Source of the DNA: Candidatus Anammoxibacter sp.
Lineage (GTDB): Bacteria > Planctomycetota > Brocadiia > Brocadiales > Anammoxibacteraceae
Assembly: GCA_021777105.1 (NCBI GenBank)
Contig: JAIQZQ010000043.1
Span: 58,017 to 122,016 of the forward strand
Direction of reading: 5' to 3'
Length of the DNA stretch: 64,000 bases
Shown here: piece by piece, positions 25,318-34,910 of the stretch
Layout of the letters: every line of letters starts with the position of its first letter
Numbering within the stretch: position 1 is the first letter of the stretch
Notes under the pieces: generated by a model
Databases searched by the model: none
Told to the model about the DNA's origin: nothing
Seen by the model: only the letters and a program-made list of their open reading frames with translations
Made by a program: the position numbers and the translations under genes

Positions 25318-25950
25318 ATGTTCTACCTTTACCTTGATGAAAGCGGCGATCTCGGGTTTGATTTTCAAACCAAAAGACCCTCGGAATTTTTTACGGTTGC
25401 GATTGTGGCTGTTAAAGGTTATGAAAATAATTGCGCCTTAATTAATGCGGTAAAAAAAACACGCCGTAGAAAGCTGTATAAAAAGCATGGTTCCGAACTT
25501 AAAGGCTCCAGCACCTCTTTTGAAATTAAAAGATATTTTTACAATATGGTTTCGTCAATACCTTTTGATATTTACGCCCTTACCCTTAATAAAAAACAGG
25601 TTCATAAAGAGTTAGGGCAAAATAAGGATGGGGTTTACAATTTTATTGCAAGGGGCGCTGTCGACCATGTAAATTTTAAAAAAGCTTTGGATAAAATCGT
25701 TTTTATTATAGACCGTAGCAAAAGCAGGAAAGAAATATGCAAATTTGATAATTTTATTATTAATCAACTCAAAGGGCGCATTAACCCAAGAGTTCCTTTA
25801 AACATATACCATTATACATCGCATAAAAACATGGGATTGCAAGCGGCGGATATGTTTTCGTGGGGGATTTATAGAAAATACGAGAAAAAAGACTACGAAT
25901 GGTATGAGCTGTTTAAAGAAAGAATTAAATATGAAGATCTTTATAGTTAA
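25318..25950 (+). CDS. DUF3800 protein
   Basis: The 210-residue protein begins FYLYLDESGDLGFDF, the signature of DUF3800, and has KHGSELKGSS, DKIVFIIDRSKSRKE and the C-terminal YHYTSHKNMGLQAADMFSWG. Conserved acidic residues (Asp7, Glu8, Asp11, the Asp in IIDRS, and the Asp in QAADMF) suggest a metal-dependent nuclease-like site. The function of the family is not settled; members are often found in mobile or defence regions. AAGGAA precedes the ATG. The gene lies alone between two identical copies of the R3 repeat in direct orientation. Confidence 0.87.
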   Translation: MFYLYLDESGDLGFDFQTKRPSEFFTVAIVAVKGYENNCALINAVKKTRRRKLYKKHGSELKGSSTSFEIKRYFYNMVSSIPFDIYALTLNKKQVHKELGQNKDGVYNFIARGAVDHVNFKKALDKIVFIIDRSKSRKEICKFDNFIINQLKGRINPRVPLNIYHYTSHKNMGLQAADMFSWGIYRKYEKKDYEWYELFKERIKYEDLYS

Positions 25951-26259
25951 GCTCGGAATTTATGCAAAAAAAAAGAGTGCGCCCCGCAAGTTTATGTGCT
26001 CTAAGGCTATACCCACACTATGGAGGTGAACACCAAAGAAAACCTGCGACGGTCTTATCACTCTTTATCTTATTAATATTACACATTGATATTATGATGT
26101 CAAGCAATAATTTGAAACATTATGGCCCGGCGCCAAAAACGAATAAATATTTGTGAAATTATGGCATTTGCCCTAAACGTAAATTCCTAATTTAGCGCTT
26201 CTCTCAAACGGTACGGCGCGAGGACGCGCCTTTAAAACGTTTGAAAAACCATTTTTGTT

Positions 26260-26295
26260 TATTGTTGGGTTTCGTTCCTCTACCCAACCTACTTA
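26260..26295 (+). repeat. Hairpin repeat R3, copy b, right of DUF3800
   Basis: Identical over 36 bases to 25230-25265 and in the same orientation, 1030 bases away. The two copies bound the DUF3800 gene. Confidence 0.9.
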
Positions 26296-26408
26296 GCTAT
26301 TTATATAAATTATTAAAATCGTTTAATTTAAGCGCAAATTAAATCCCTCTAAATGCGGATAGTGGATAGCTTTATCCTTCTTTTAACGTAAATCTTCGTT
26401 TACTAACA

Positions 26409-26510
26409 GTGTAATTCTCAAATGCAATTTAAATATTACACGGTTTAACATTTGGCATTTACCGTGTAATTATAAAATACAATTTGAATATTGCACGGTA
26501 AAATGTTATG
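26409..26510. repeat. Interleaved direct and inverted repeats upstream of the DUF4143 gene
   Basis: Two copies about 45 bases long (26409-26453 and 26464-26508), 55 bases apart, share GTGTAATT...AAATxCAATTTxAATATTxCACGGT. Within them GTGTAAT is mirrored by ATTACAC, and ATTACACGGT (26436-26445 region) is mirrored by ACCGTGTAAT (26461-26470). The pattern gives alternating half sites, as in an operator or a folded RNA. Confidence 0.75.
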
Positions 26511-26532
26511 CTTTAGTGTTTCAGAGATTAGG

Positions 26533-26599
26533 TTCTAAATAGAGCGATTCTTATCACCCTCCCCTAACCCCTCCCATCAAGGGAGGGGGAATTAAAGGT
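26533..26599 (+). repeat. Dispersed hairpin repeat R1, copy d
   Basis: TCTAAATAGAGCGATTCTTA, TCACCCTCCCCTAACC, stem CCCCTCCC (26568-26575) / GGGAGGGG (26581-26588), tail GAATTAAAGGT. It is the copy closest to the inverted one at 13373-13438. Confidence 0.9.
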
Positions 26600-26691
26600 A
26601 TATATTGACAAAATTTGATATGATAATGACCGCAGCACGTTCCAACACTTTAGTCTCTTTTCCGGTTTATCCGGGTAAAGAATGAATAACC

Positions 26692-27855
26692 ATGAGCTTT
26701 ATAAATAGACAAAAATACGCTGAAATTGTGGAAATGATGGATCATTTTCCGGTTGTTGCCATTATAGGGCCAAGGCAATGCGGTAAGAGCACAATTGCGA
26801 AAGAGATCCTGAAAGAGAAAAAAGAGCATGTTTACCTTGATCTTGACCGATTGTCGGACCTGCAAAAGTTAAAAGAGGCTGAATTCTTTTTAGAGGCCAA
26901 TAGGGGTAAACTGGTCTGCATTGACGAGGTTCAGAGATTTCCAGAGTTGTTTTCAGTATTAAGGGCAGAAATAGATGAGGATAGGAGGAATTGCAGGTTT
27001 TTGATTTTAGGATCGGCGTCGCGCGATCTATTAAAACAGGGGTCGGAGAGTCTTGCGGGTCGTATTTGTTATATTGAACTGTCAAATTTCAGCCTGTCTG
27101 AAGTAAACTCTAAAACAGATTTGAATAGTTTGTGGGTTCGGGGTGGTTTTCCCGACAGTCTGCTTTCAGGAAATGATGAAGTCAGCTTAGTTTGGCGTGA
27201 AAACTTTATAAGGACTTATATAGAGAGGGATATACCTCAGCTGGGATTCAGCCTGGATTCCGTCAGGTTGCGTAAATTATTAACCCTTTGCGCGCATCAA
27301 CAGGGGCAACTTATAGATTATACAGCGTTTGGAAAACTCCTGAATCAATCAGGGCAAAGCTCGCGAAACCATATTGAGTTGCTGGAGAAAACATTTGTTG
27401 TGCGCATTCTGAAACCTTTTGAGGGAAATCTAAAAAAACGGCTGGTTAAAACGCCGAAGGTTTATATACGGGATTCCGGCATACTTCATAGCTTGCTGGA
27501 GATTGAAGACATAAACGATTTGTTGGGCAGCTACGTTATGGGGCCGTCATGGGAAGGATTTGCCATGGAACAGATACTTGCGGAACATCCAAAATTAAAG
27601 CCCTCTTTCTATAGAACAAGTCATGGGGCGGAGATTGATTTGCTGTTGCAGCGAAAAGGCAAAACAATCGCCGTTGAATTCAAGGCGTCAAAAGCGCCAG
27701 TTCTTTCAAAGGGATTTTACATGTCATTAGAAACATTAAATATAACCGACGCGTGGGTTATAGCTCCAATAAATGACCATTACAAAATCAAAGAAAATAT
27801 AACGGTTTCAGGGTTGAAAACATTTTTGGAATATCTGGCAGAGAATGTAAAATAA
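26692..27855 (+). CDS. AAA-type ATPase with DUF4143 C-terminal domain
   Basis: The 387-residue protein has Walker A GPRQCGKST (about 26-34), a Walker B LVCIDEVQ, sensor-like LILGSASRDLL, and the middle motif GGFPDSLL...WRENFIRTYIERDIP. The C-terminal DUF4143 part includes DSGILHSLL and FYRTSHGAEIDLLL...AVEFKASKAP, a PD-(D/E)XK-like core (Asp, Glu-x-Lys). Such ATPases are widespread, often occur in many copies and in variable regions, and their role is unknown; DNA or signalling functions have been proposed. There is no strong ribosome binding site. The gene stands alone behind a set of repeats. Confidence 0.88.
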   Translation: MSFINRQKYAEIVEMMDHFPVVAIIGPRQCGKSTIAKEILKEKKEHVYLDLDRLSDLQKLKEAEFFLEANRGKLVCIDEVQRFPELFSVLRAEIDEDRRNCRFLILGSASRDLLKQGSESLAGRICYIELSNFSLSEVNSKTDLNSLWVRGGFPDSLLSGNDEVSLVWRENFIRTYIERDIPQLGFSLDSVRLRKLLTLCAHQQGQLIDYTAFGKLLNQSGQSSRNHIELLEKTFVVRILKPFEGNLKKRLVKTPKVYIRDSGILHSLLEIEDINDLLGSYVMGPSWEGFAMEQILAEHPKLKPSFYRTSHGAEIDLLLQRKGKTIAVEFKASKAPVLSKGFYMSLETLNITDAWVIAPINDHYKIKENITVSGLKTFLEYLAENVK

Positions 27856-28269
27856 AAAGACCCAAAAATGGCGCATTTACGCGCTTCAACCTTGTAATTT
27901 TTACAAAAGTTTTTTCGAATATTCAAAAATCCAGCGCCTCTGAGGCGTAATTTTAGTAAACGATCATTTGCAAAAAGCTTATATTTTTTTGCAAAACCCC
28001 ATATTTCACAACCAATACACGCCGCACTCCCTCTACATCATAACGTATTAAATTGTAAGCCCTTACAGCTCTATCTCTAGTCGCAAACGATAAAATTTTC
28101 AACAAATTTCATATCCGCATTTGACCTCCTTAAACTTTAAAGAAAAAGTCTTGGCGCTGTTTTTGCAATTTAACAGCCTATCATTTAAATATTTGGCAAA
28201 ACCGGCGGGCGTTTGCCTGTCTGCGGTTTTAGAATGTGCTGGATTAAAAAGTAAACCAGGAGCATAAAA
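27856..28269. other. Non-coding region with a TTGTAATTTTTACAA palindrome
   Basis: TTGTAATTTTTACAA at 27892-27906 is a perfect inverted repeat that also occurs at 45809-45823. No gene, tRNA or strong terminator was found. CAGGAG at the end is the ribosome binding site of the next gene. Confidence 0.45.
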
Positions 28270-29448
28270 ATGAAAACTATGACAAAACTTTTAATTATCG
28301 GTTTTATACTTTTGTTGGCTAACTTGTCTTATGGAGGCTATCTGTTTCCTGTTAATTTGAGGTTGCAGTTTGAAACCGATATTAAGCAGAAGTGCTGGGG
28401 AGTTGATTGCGGCGGGCCTAATGATTTTCCTGAAATTTATGGCGACAGGGGAGGGATTAACGGATCGTGGGGCCGTTTTGTCAGGAAATTTATAAAAAAA
28501 GAGGTTAAATCAGGCAAATTTGGCGACTCTATTGTCAGGCGGGTTGAGCTTGATTCGGAATTTGAGATGCAGAATGGAAACTATCTGGTCTCTCTATCAA
28601 TAGATGTTGACATTGAGAAAAGGGAGTTGTTTGAATATTTTATTAATCAGGAGTATGCCGCAGGCAGGGGCGAGGGGGCAAAAAGAGGGCATATCTTTTA
28701 CGCTTCAAGCAAATCCGGCAATGCATCGGCGCCTGTTGAACTGCCTACTCTTAAGGGCCGCAAAATAGAGCCTTCCATTTTTGACAATATTCCTGAAAAC
28801 CGCAAAAAAGGTTTTGTTGCCGTTTTGAATGAAGCTATAAAATCAGAGGATGTAAAAGACCCTGAAACACAGATGGTAAAGGAGGTTCCGGGATTGGCTG
28901 TAAACTATTGGTTAATGCGGCAGCTTGAATCGATTTCGCCGATCAGCGACGCGCAAACCGGGCGTGAGCAGTTGAAAAACTGGGTGGAAGAGGTAATTGA
29001 GTTCAGGATTAACGCTCTTGACGGGGAGTTGTTGCGATTGCCTGGCAAACGGGCAAAAAGCGTTGCGCGTTATTTAAGGCTGCCCAGTGAGCTTTCAATT
29101 GATGAGGCAAGGGTTGCGTTGTTCCGGTTTTACATTGCGCGGTTGGAAAAAGCCGTGGAGGATTGGAATAAAAAGGCGGCAAAAATCTTAACCAGCGGCG
29201 ATGTTGACAATTTGGTTGCGAATATTAAATCGTCTATTGAAAAACAGGCTGATGTTGAGCATATGGGGGTAAGAAGGCTGGCTTCAAGCCCTGTGCGCAA
29301 AATTGCCCGCAAGATTGTTGACAAGGAGATTGAAAAGACCCATCAGGCGGAGAAATACGAGCTGGATTTTGAGCATGTTTACACTTCATACAGGGGCGGG
29401 GGCGATCCTGTTAATAAGCCGATCATGGAATGTCTCAACGCGAACTGA
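28270..29448 (+). CDS. Exported protein of unknown function, N-terminal piece
   Basis: The 392-residue protein has a signal peptide (KTMTKLLIIGFILLLANLSY, cleaved about residue 22) and a largely helical body with clusters of charged residues (RFVRKFIKKEVKSGKFGDS, RAKSVARYLRLPSELS). It ends YTSYRGGGDPVNKPIMECLNAN and overlaps the next frame by 19 bases. The neighbouring frame carries FYAPDIVQMQ and other motifs that I recall, in other bacteria, as continuing from a domain like this in one long chain. The two may therefore be one gene split by a frameshift near 29430-29450. CAGGAG upstream supports the start. No function can be assigned. Confidence 0.65.
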   Translation: MKTMTKLLIIGFILLLANLSYGGYLFPVNLRLQFETDIKQKCWGVDCGGPNDFPEIYGDRGGINGSWGRFVRKFIKKEVKSGKFGDSIVRRVELDSEFEMQNGNYLVSLSIDVDIEKRELFEYFINQEYAAGRGEGAKRGHIFYASSKSGNASAPVELPTLKGRKIEPSIFDNIPENRKKGFVAVLNEAIKSEDVKDPETQMVKEVPGLAVNYWLMRQLESISPISDAQTGREQLKNWVEEVIEFRINALDGELLRLPGKRAKSVARYLRLPSELSIDEARVALFRFYIARLEKAVEDWNKKAAKILTSGDVDNLVANIKSSIEKQADVEHMGVRRLASSPVRKIARKIVDKEIEKTHQAEKYELDFEHVYTSYRGGGDPVNKPIMECLNAN

Positions 29449-30329
29449 TCGCTTTTTACGCCCCGGATATTGTTCAAATGCAGCAGATTAACCAGATACG
29501 ATATAATCCCGCGATTGATCAGTTTGGAAAACTTAAGATGATAAGAGATCACTCCAACAACCGGCGGGTGTTTGTTGATGTTGGCGATCCCGTGGTTTAC
29601 ACACACACGCGCGACATTCAATTTGGGCAAAAGTTATTTTTGCAAATAACTTATGAATTCTGGTACCCGGAGCATCCTGAGATGTTAAAGGGCGATAAGG
29701 AAGCCGGCAAACTCGACGGCAGATTCCTGACCATTACACTTGATGATGAGAGGTTGCCGGTAATTTATGAAACCGCTATGAACTGCGGCTGCTTTTACGA
29801 GGTTTACGCTACTGACAGGATCGGGGGAAAGGCGTTTCAGGAGATTTCGTCCATTGCGTTGCCTTCTAAGTATAAAGGCAAGCCCATAGCTGGCATACTT
29901 AAACCCGGTATTGACAAGAAAACGGGCATAATGATGAACGCGGGATTTCACACAGTGGCGGAGCTGTTTTGCGCGGAAAACGGCAAAAGGCTGCCGGGGT
30001 CAATTGTGCGTTGCCTGGAAACCCGCCAATATCAACTGGAAACGGTTGAGACGCTTGAGCTATTGCCGTTTGAAGGCGGTTATGCGTCGATTTATCATAA
30101 CAACGGCCTTATAATGGACGGGGGGCGGCCTGAATCGTACCTCTTATGGTTGAGCTATCCTGAAAATTATTACGCCGGCTGGAACAGGCATCAAAGCCAG
30201 AGAAGGTATGGGCTGAATCCGGACAAAGAGGGGTTCCACAATCCGTTTTGGATACAATCTGTTTTTTTCGCCGACGAATCACCCGGGCTGCTTTCAAATG
30301 TTGTAACGAATGAGAGAATAAAATTTTAA
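29430..30329 (+). CDS. Protein of unknown function, C-terminal piece of a probable split gene
   Basis: The 299-residue protein has LIAFYAPDIVQMQ, GDPVVYTHTRDIQFGQKLFL, QITYEFWYPEHPEM, FLTITLDDERLPVIYETAMN and a Cys-containing NCGCFYEV. The combination of APxxx, PTVYTH-like and YxxWFPxRP-like motifs recalls a family of large exported proteins of unknown function. There is no signal peptide and no ribosome binding site, although an exported family would need a signal; the preceding frame provides one. Read separately, the 19-base overlap could be translational coupling; read together, a one- or two-base shift joins the two parts. I favour the split-gene view. Confidence 0.6.
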   Translation: MSQRELIAFYAPDIVQMQQINQIRYNPAIDQFGKLKMIRDHSNNRRVFVDVGDPVVYTHTRDIQFGQKLFLQITYEFWYPEHPEMLKGDKEAGKLDGRFLTITLDDERLPVIYETAMNCGCFYEVYATDRIGGKAFQEISSIALPSKYKGKPIAGILKPGIDKKTGIMMNAGFHTVAELFCAENGKRLPGSIVRCLETRQYQLETVETLELLPFEGGYASIYHNNGLIMDGGRPESYLLWLSYPENYYAGWNRHQSQRRYGLNPDKEGFHNPFWIQSVFFADESPGLLSNVVTNERIKF

Positions 30330-30621
30330 CAGAAGTTAAACTCATGGGTTTCTTAACCTTCCACAGAGTCTTTACCGCAAAATAATCAGACAAGGGATGT
30401 AAAATTGATTCGATCGGCCTCCTATCAATTGATGGGGAACTTTTTTCCATCGTTCCTTGCTGATACAAATTTACCAGCATGACCAAACCTGATTTTCAAA
30501 AAGCTGTTTTTTTTAGGCACAGCGACCTTAATGTCTTAAGTCGTAATGCAGTAGGTTTTTACAACATAAATTCTTCTTGGGGTGTCGGCTTTTCCGGTAT
30601 TAATTTAGGCTTATTTTATCG
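30330..30621. other. Non-coding stretch before the purA promoter
   Basis: Nothing recognised apart from the promoter that follows at 30622. Composition is AT-rich. Confidence 0.4.
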
Positions 30622-30650
30622 TTGACATCATACCACAAATTCCCTATAAT
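30622..30650 (+). promoter_or_regulatory. Consensus sigma-70 promoter of purA
   Basis: TTGACA (30622-30627), a 17-base spacer and TATAAT (30645-30650) match the consensus at every position. The purA start is 73 bases beyond the -10 box. Confidence 0.85.
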
Positions 30651-30720
30651 CCTTAAGCTCTGTTTACATAACGAGTTGTGGACATTTTCGAGCCTATATA
30701 TTTTGAAATTTTGGGGTTAA

Positions 30721-31998
<1,278 letters not shown>

Positions 31999-32073
31999 AA
32001 CCCCCTGATTTTTTGCGAAAAACGGAAAACATCCCTTAATAAAACAGCAGGATTAGATAAGATTAAATAGAAA

Positions 32074-32790
32074 ATGGAAAGAGACAAAAGTTTGCCCGGA
32101 CATGTGGCAATAATAATGGACGGCAATGGACGCTGGGCAAAAAGACGGGGATTTATAAGGATAAAGGGGCATGAAGCGGGGGTTGAATCGGTACGTCAGA
32201 TTACGCGTGAATGCGCGCGAAAGTATCTTGATCAACTTACTTTATACGCTTTTTCAGCGGAAAACTGGAAACGTCCGCGCAGGGAGGTAAACTTCCTGAT
32301 GAAGATGCTTAAGAAGTTCCTGATAAACGAAAGGCCGGAAATAGCTGAAAACAATATAAGGCTCTCCACTATTGGAAAGACGGAGGAGTTGCCTGATTTT
32401 GTGAAGGAAGAGCTGGCCATAAGCATGGACGAAAGCAAAAACAACACCGGCATGGAGCTTTGCCTAGCCTTGAATTACGGCGGAAGGGCTGAGATAGTGG
32501 ACGCTGCGCGCGAAATCGCGGAAGAGGTAAAACAGGGCAAAATACAAGAGGATGAAATAGACGAAGCTCTTTTTCAGCAACATCTTTACACGCGAAACAT
32601 GCCGGATCCTGATTTGTTAATACGCACCGGAGGCGAGATGCGCATAAGCAATTTTCTTTTATGGGAAGTTTCTTACGCCGAGCTTTATATAACGCCTGTA
32701 TTTTGGCCCGATTTCAGAAAACCGGATCTGGAAGAGGCTTTTGAAAATTACGCGAAAAGAGAACGCCGTTTCGGCGGACTAATAAGGTGA
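32074..32790 (+). CDS. uppS: Undecaprenyl diphosphate synthase (isoprenyl transferase)
   Basis: The 238-residue protein has HVAIIMDGNGRWAKRRG with catalytic Asp16, GHEAGVESVR, LTLYAFSAENWKRPRREV, DLLIRTGGEMRISNFLLW and AELYITPVFWPDF, the full UppS set. It extends farnesyl diphosphate with cis-isoprene units to give the C55 carrier for peptidoglycan and LPS. The gene overlaps cdsA by four bases (GTGA), the usual uppS-cdsA coupling. The ribosome binding site before the ATG is weak. Confidence 0.96.
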   Translation: MERDKSLPGHVAIIMDGNGRWAKRRGFIRIKGHEAGVESVRQITRECARKYLDQLTLYAFSAENWKRPRREVNFLMKMLKKFLINERPEIAENNIRLSTIGKTEELPDFVKEELAISMDESKNNTGMELCLALNYGGRAEIVDAAREIAEEVKQGKIQEDEIDEALFQQHLYTRNMPDPDLLIRTGGEMRISNFLLWEVSYAELYITPVFWPDFRKPDLEEAFENYAKRERRFGGLIR

Positions 32791-33635
32791 CAGTACTTCA
32801 AACAAGGATATCGTTAGGAGCGGCAATGCTTGCCGCGTTTTTTGCTGTTTTGTATGTGGACAAACTGTTCGACACGGACATTTGCATTGGGCTTGTCACC
32901 TTGTTTATTGGAAGCGTCGGACTGTTGGAATTTTGCAAAATAGTTAAAAATGATGAAACCACGCCTTTTAAGATTCCAGGGCTGATTTGCGGGATTGCTA
33001 TTTTTCTAAGCGTGTGGTTTTCAGCGCGCGGTAGCATTGCGGATTTAGACGAATCGCTGATTCCCGGCATTCTGGTAGCCCTGATTTTCCTGGCTTTTTT
33101 TGCGCAGGGAATTAAGGGGAGCTTGCCGGACGCTTTACGAAATATTTCCATAACGATTTTCGGCGTTCTTTACGTGTTTTTCCTGATTTCGTACACAATG
33201 TCGGTGTATCACTTGCCTGGCGGCAACGGCGTGTTTGACTTTTTGTTTGTTGTGCTGGTTTCAAAGGTGGCCGATATCGGAGGCTATCTGGTTGGCCGCA
33301 AATTCGGAAAACACAAAATGTCGCCGGTTATAAGTCCAAAGAAGTCAATTGAGGGCTTAATAGCGGGGCTGCTTATGAGCGTTGGAGTCGCCTGGGGCAT
33401 GTGCCTTGTTGCCGATACGTGGATAATATCTTGGCAATTGCTAACTCCGTTTGCGTTGCTTGTAGGTTTCTCGGGCGTGTTGGGCGACCTTGCTGAATCA
33501 ATGATTAAGAGAGGGGCCGACGTTAAAGACGCCGGCAGTGTAGTGCCAACTTTTGGAGGCGTGCTGGACATTATTGACAGTTTGCTCGTAAGCATGCCCG
33601 TGGCTTATTATTTTCTGTTTTTTGTCAGGAATTAA
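32787..33635 (+). CDS. cdsA: Phosphatidate cytidylyltransferase
   Basis: The 282-residue membrane protein has about eight helices and ends with the CdsA signature region GVLGDLAESMIKRGADVKDAGSVVPTFGGVLDIIDSL. The aspartates and the KR...KD spacing of the family are present, while the usual GHGGxxDRxDS reads TFGGVLDIIDS. It makes CDP-diacylglycerol at the inner membrane for phospholipid synthesis. The start is GTG at 32787 within the uppS stop codon, a coupled pair. A repeat (R2) lies in the short gap before phoH. Confidence 0.92.
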   Translation: MTVLQTRISLGAAMLAAFFAVLYVDKLFDTDICIGLVTLFIGSVGLLEFCKIVKNDETTPFKIPGLICGIAIFLSVWFSARGSIADLDESLIPGILVALIFLAFFAQGIKGSLPDALRNISITIFGVLYVFFLISYTMSVYHLPGGNGVFDFLFVVLVSKVADIGGYLVGRKFGKHKMSPVISPKKSIEGLIAGLLMSVGVAWGMCLVADTWIISWQLLTPFALLVGFSGVLGDLAESMIKRGADVKDAGSVVPTFGGVLDIIDSLLVSMPVAYYFLFFVRN

Positions 33636-33670
33636 AGCGCAAAACGCCTTTTTAAAAATTACACAGACCT

Positions 33671-33726
33671 AAATGAACACTGAGCAGCTTGTCTGCTCTA
33701 GTGAGAATTATCCCCGGAGCGGGATA
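33671..33726 (+). repeat. Dispersed double-hairpin repeat R2, copy c
   Basis: AAATGAACACTGAGCAGC, TTGTCTGCTCTAGTGAGAA, then ATCCCCGGAGCGGGAT. CACT-AGCAG pairs with CTGCT-AGTG, and ATCCC pairs with GGGAT. It ends nine bases before the phoH ATG, so it would be in the leader or between cdsA and phoH on a shared mRNA. Confidence 0.88.
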
Positions 33727-33734
33727 AATAATAC

Positions 33735-34886
33735 ATGGCGGAAAAATTAAAGAAAACAATATTTATTGACAGTCTTCAGGATGCGGCTATTATTTATGGA
33801 AGCCATGATAAATATTTACGTTTAATAAGGGATGAGTTTTGCGCCGACATCATTGCCAGAGATTGCGAGGTAAAAATTGAAGGCGATGAGGATAAAGTTA
33901 AAGCTGCGTCCGGCGCTCTTGAAAAATTGATCAATATTGTAAAATCAACCGGCAGGTTGAGCGCAAAGGATGTAGACGGGGTTATTAAAGAGAAGAAAGG
34001 CCGCGCGCAGCCAAACATCAACGAGGAGGAAACCTTTATTTTTCAAAAGAAACAGGTTGAAGACACGGAATCATTCTGGGAAGTTAACAATTACAATGAA
34101 GCGTCCGACAACCGGATATCATGGCGCGAAAATCTTTCAACAGATACCGGCAATACCGGTAATAACGAAGAGGAGGGAGTTGTTGGGCCAAGGATCGACG
34201 TCTTCTCAAAAAGGGCTCTGGTCAAGGCAAAGACAACCGGGCAGCGCGACTATATTAACGCTATCAGGAAAAATGATGTTGTTTTCTGTATCGGCCCGGC
34301 CGGCACAGGCAAAACTTACCTTTCCGTGGCCATGGCCATCTCGGCTTTAAAAAATGAAGTTGTAAAAAAAATAGTTTTAGCGCGGCCGGCTGTTGAAGCC
34401 GGCGAAAAACTGGGGTTTTTGCCCGGCGATGTGCAGGCTAAGGTAAACCCATATCTTCGTCCTTTATATGACGCTTTGGGCAACATGATGGACACGGCTC
34501 AGGTAAAAAAGTTCCTGGAAAACGATCTGATAGAGATATTGCCGCTGGCGTTCATGAGAGGCAGGACATTAAACGACTCATTTGTTATATTGGACGAGGC
34601 TCAGAACTGCACAACAAAGCAGATGAAGACTTTTTTAACTCGACTGGGAGTTCGTTCGAAAATAGTGGTAACGGGCGACATCACCCAGATTGATCTGCCC
34701 GGCGATGACGAGTCTGGCCTGATTGACGCGCGCAATAAACTTGATAAAATACCAGGTATCGCATTTATGCATCTTCACAAAAGCGATATTATACGCCATA
34801 GATTAGTAAAAGATATTGTGGACGCTTACGAAAAAACCAGCGGCATTGAAGATAAGCCCGCCGCTGAAAAACGGCGCGCTTCGTGA
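33735..34886 (+). CDS. phoH: PhoH-family ATPase
   Basis: The 383-residue protein has an N-terminal region resembling the small KH-like part of PhoL/PhoH (about 1-85), an acidic Asn-rich linker (about 90-155), and a P-loop ATPase with GPAGTGKT at 187-194, [27 protein letters not shown] and Walker [12 protein letters not shown]. The rest ([11 protein letters not shown]) is also typical. Its size is above the usual 320-350 because of the linker. PhoH proteins may act as RNA helicases or partner YbeY in rRNA processing; here ybeY follows directly, 24 bases downstream. Confidence 0.93.
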   Translation: MAEKLKKTIFIDSLQDAAIIYGSHDKYLRLIRDEFCADIIARDCEVKIEGDEDKVKAASGALEKLINIVKSTGRLSAKDVDGVIKEKKGRAQPNINEEETFIFQKKQVEDTESFWEVNNYNEASDNRISWRENLSTDTGNTGNNEEEGVVGPRIDVFSKRALVKAKTTGQRDYINAIRKNDVVFCIGPAGTGKTYLSVAMAISALKNEVVKKIVLARPAVEAGEKLGFLPGDVQAKVNPYLRPLYDALGNMMDTAQVKKFLENDLIEILPLAFMRGRTLNDSFVILDEAQNCTTKQMKTFLTRLGVRSKIVVTGDITQIDLPGDDESGLIDARNKLDKIPGIAFMHLHKSDIIRHRLVKDIVDAYEKTSGIEDKPAAEKRRAS

Positions 34887-34910
34887 TTAAACAATTTTAA
34901 AGCGGGATTT

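Larger units (their letters stand above)
25951..26691. other. Non-coding region with three repeat elements
   Basis: It holds R3b (26260-26295), an interleaved inverted/direct repeat (26409-26510) and R1 (26533-26599), then the start of the DUF4143 gene. A frame at 25962-26156 has no ribosome binding site and is not accepted. Confidence 0.55.

Noticed and set aside
25962..26156. 64-codon open frame after DUF3800
   Set aside because: No ribosome binding site and low-complexity start; lies inside the R3-bounded non-coding part.
20177..28000. Prophage or complete insertion sequence
   Set aside because: No integrase, capsid, tail or DDE transposase genes and no terminal inverted repeats with target duplications; only short hairpin repeats and an Rpn-type nuclease.
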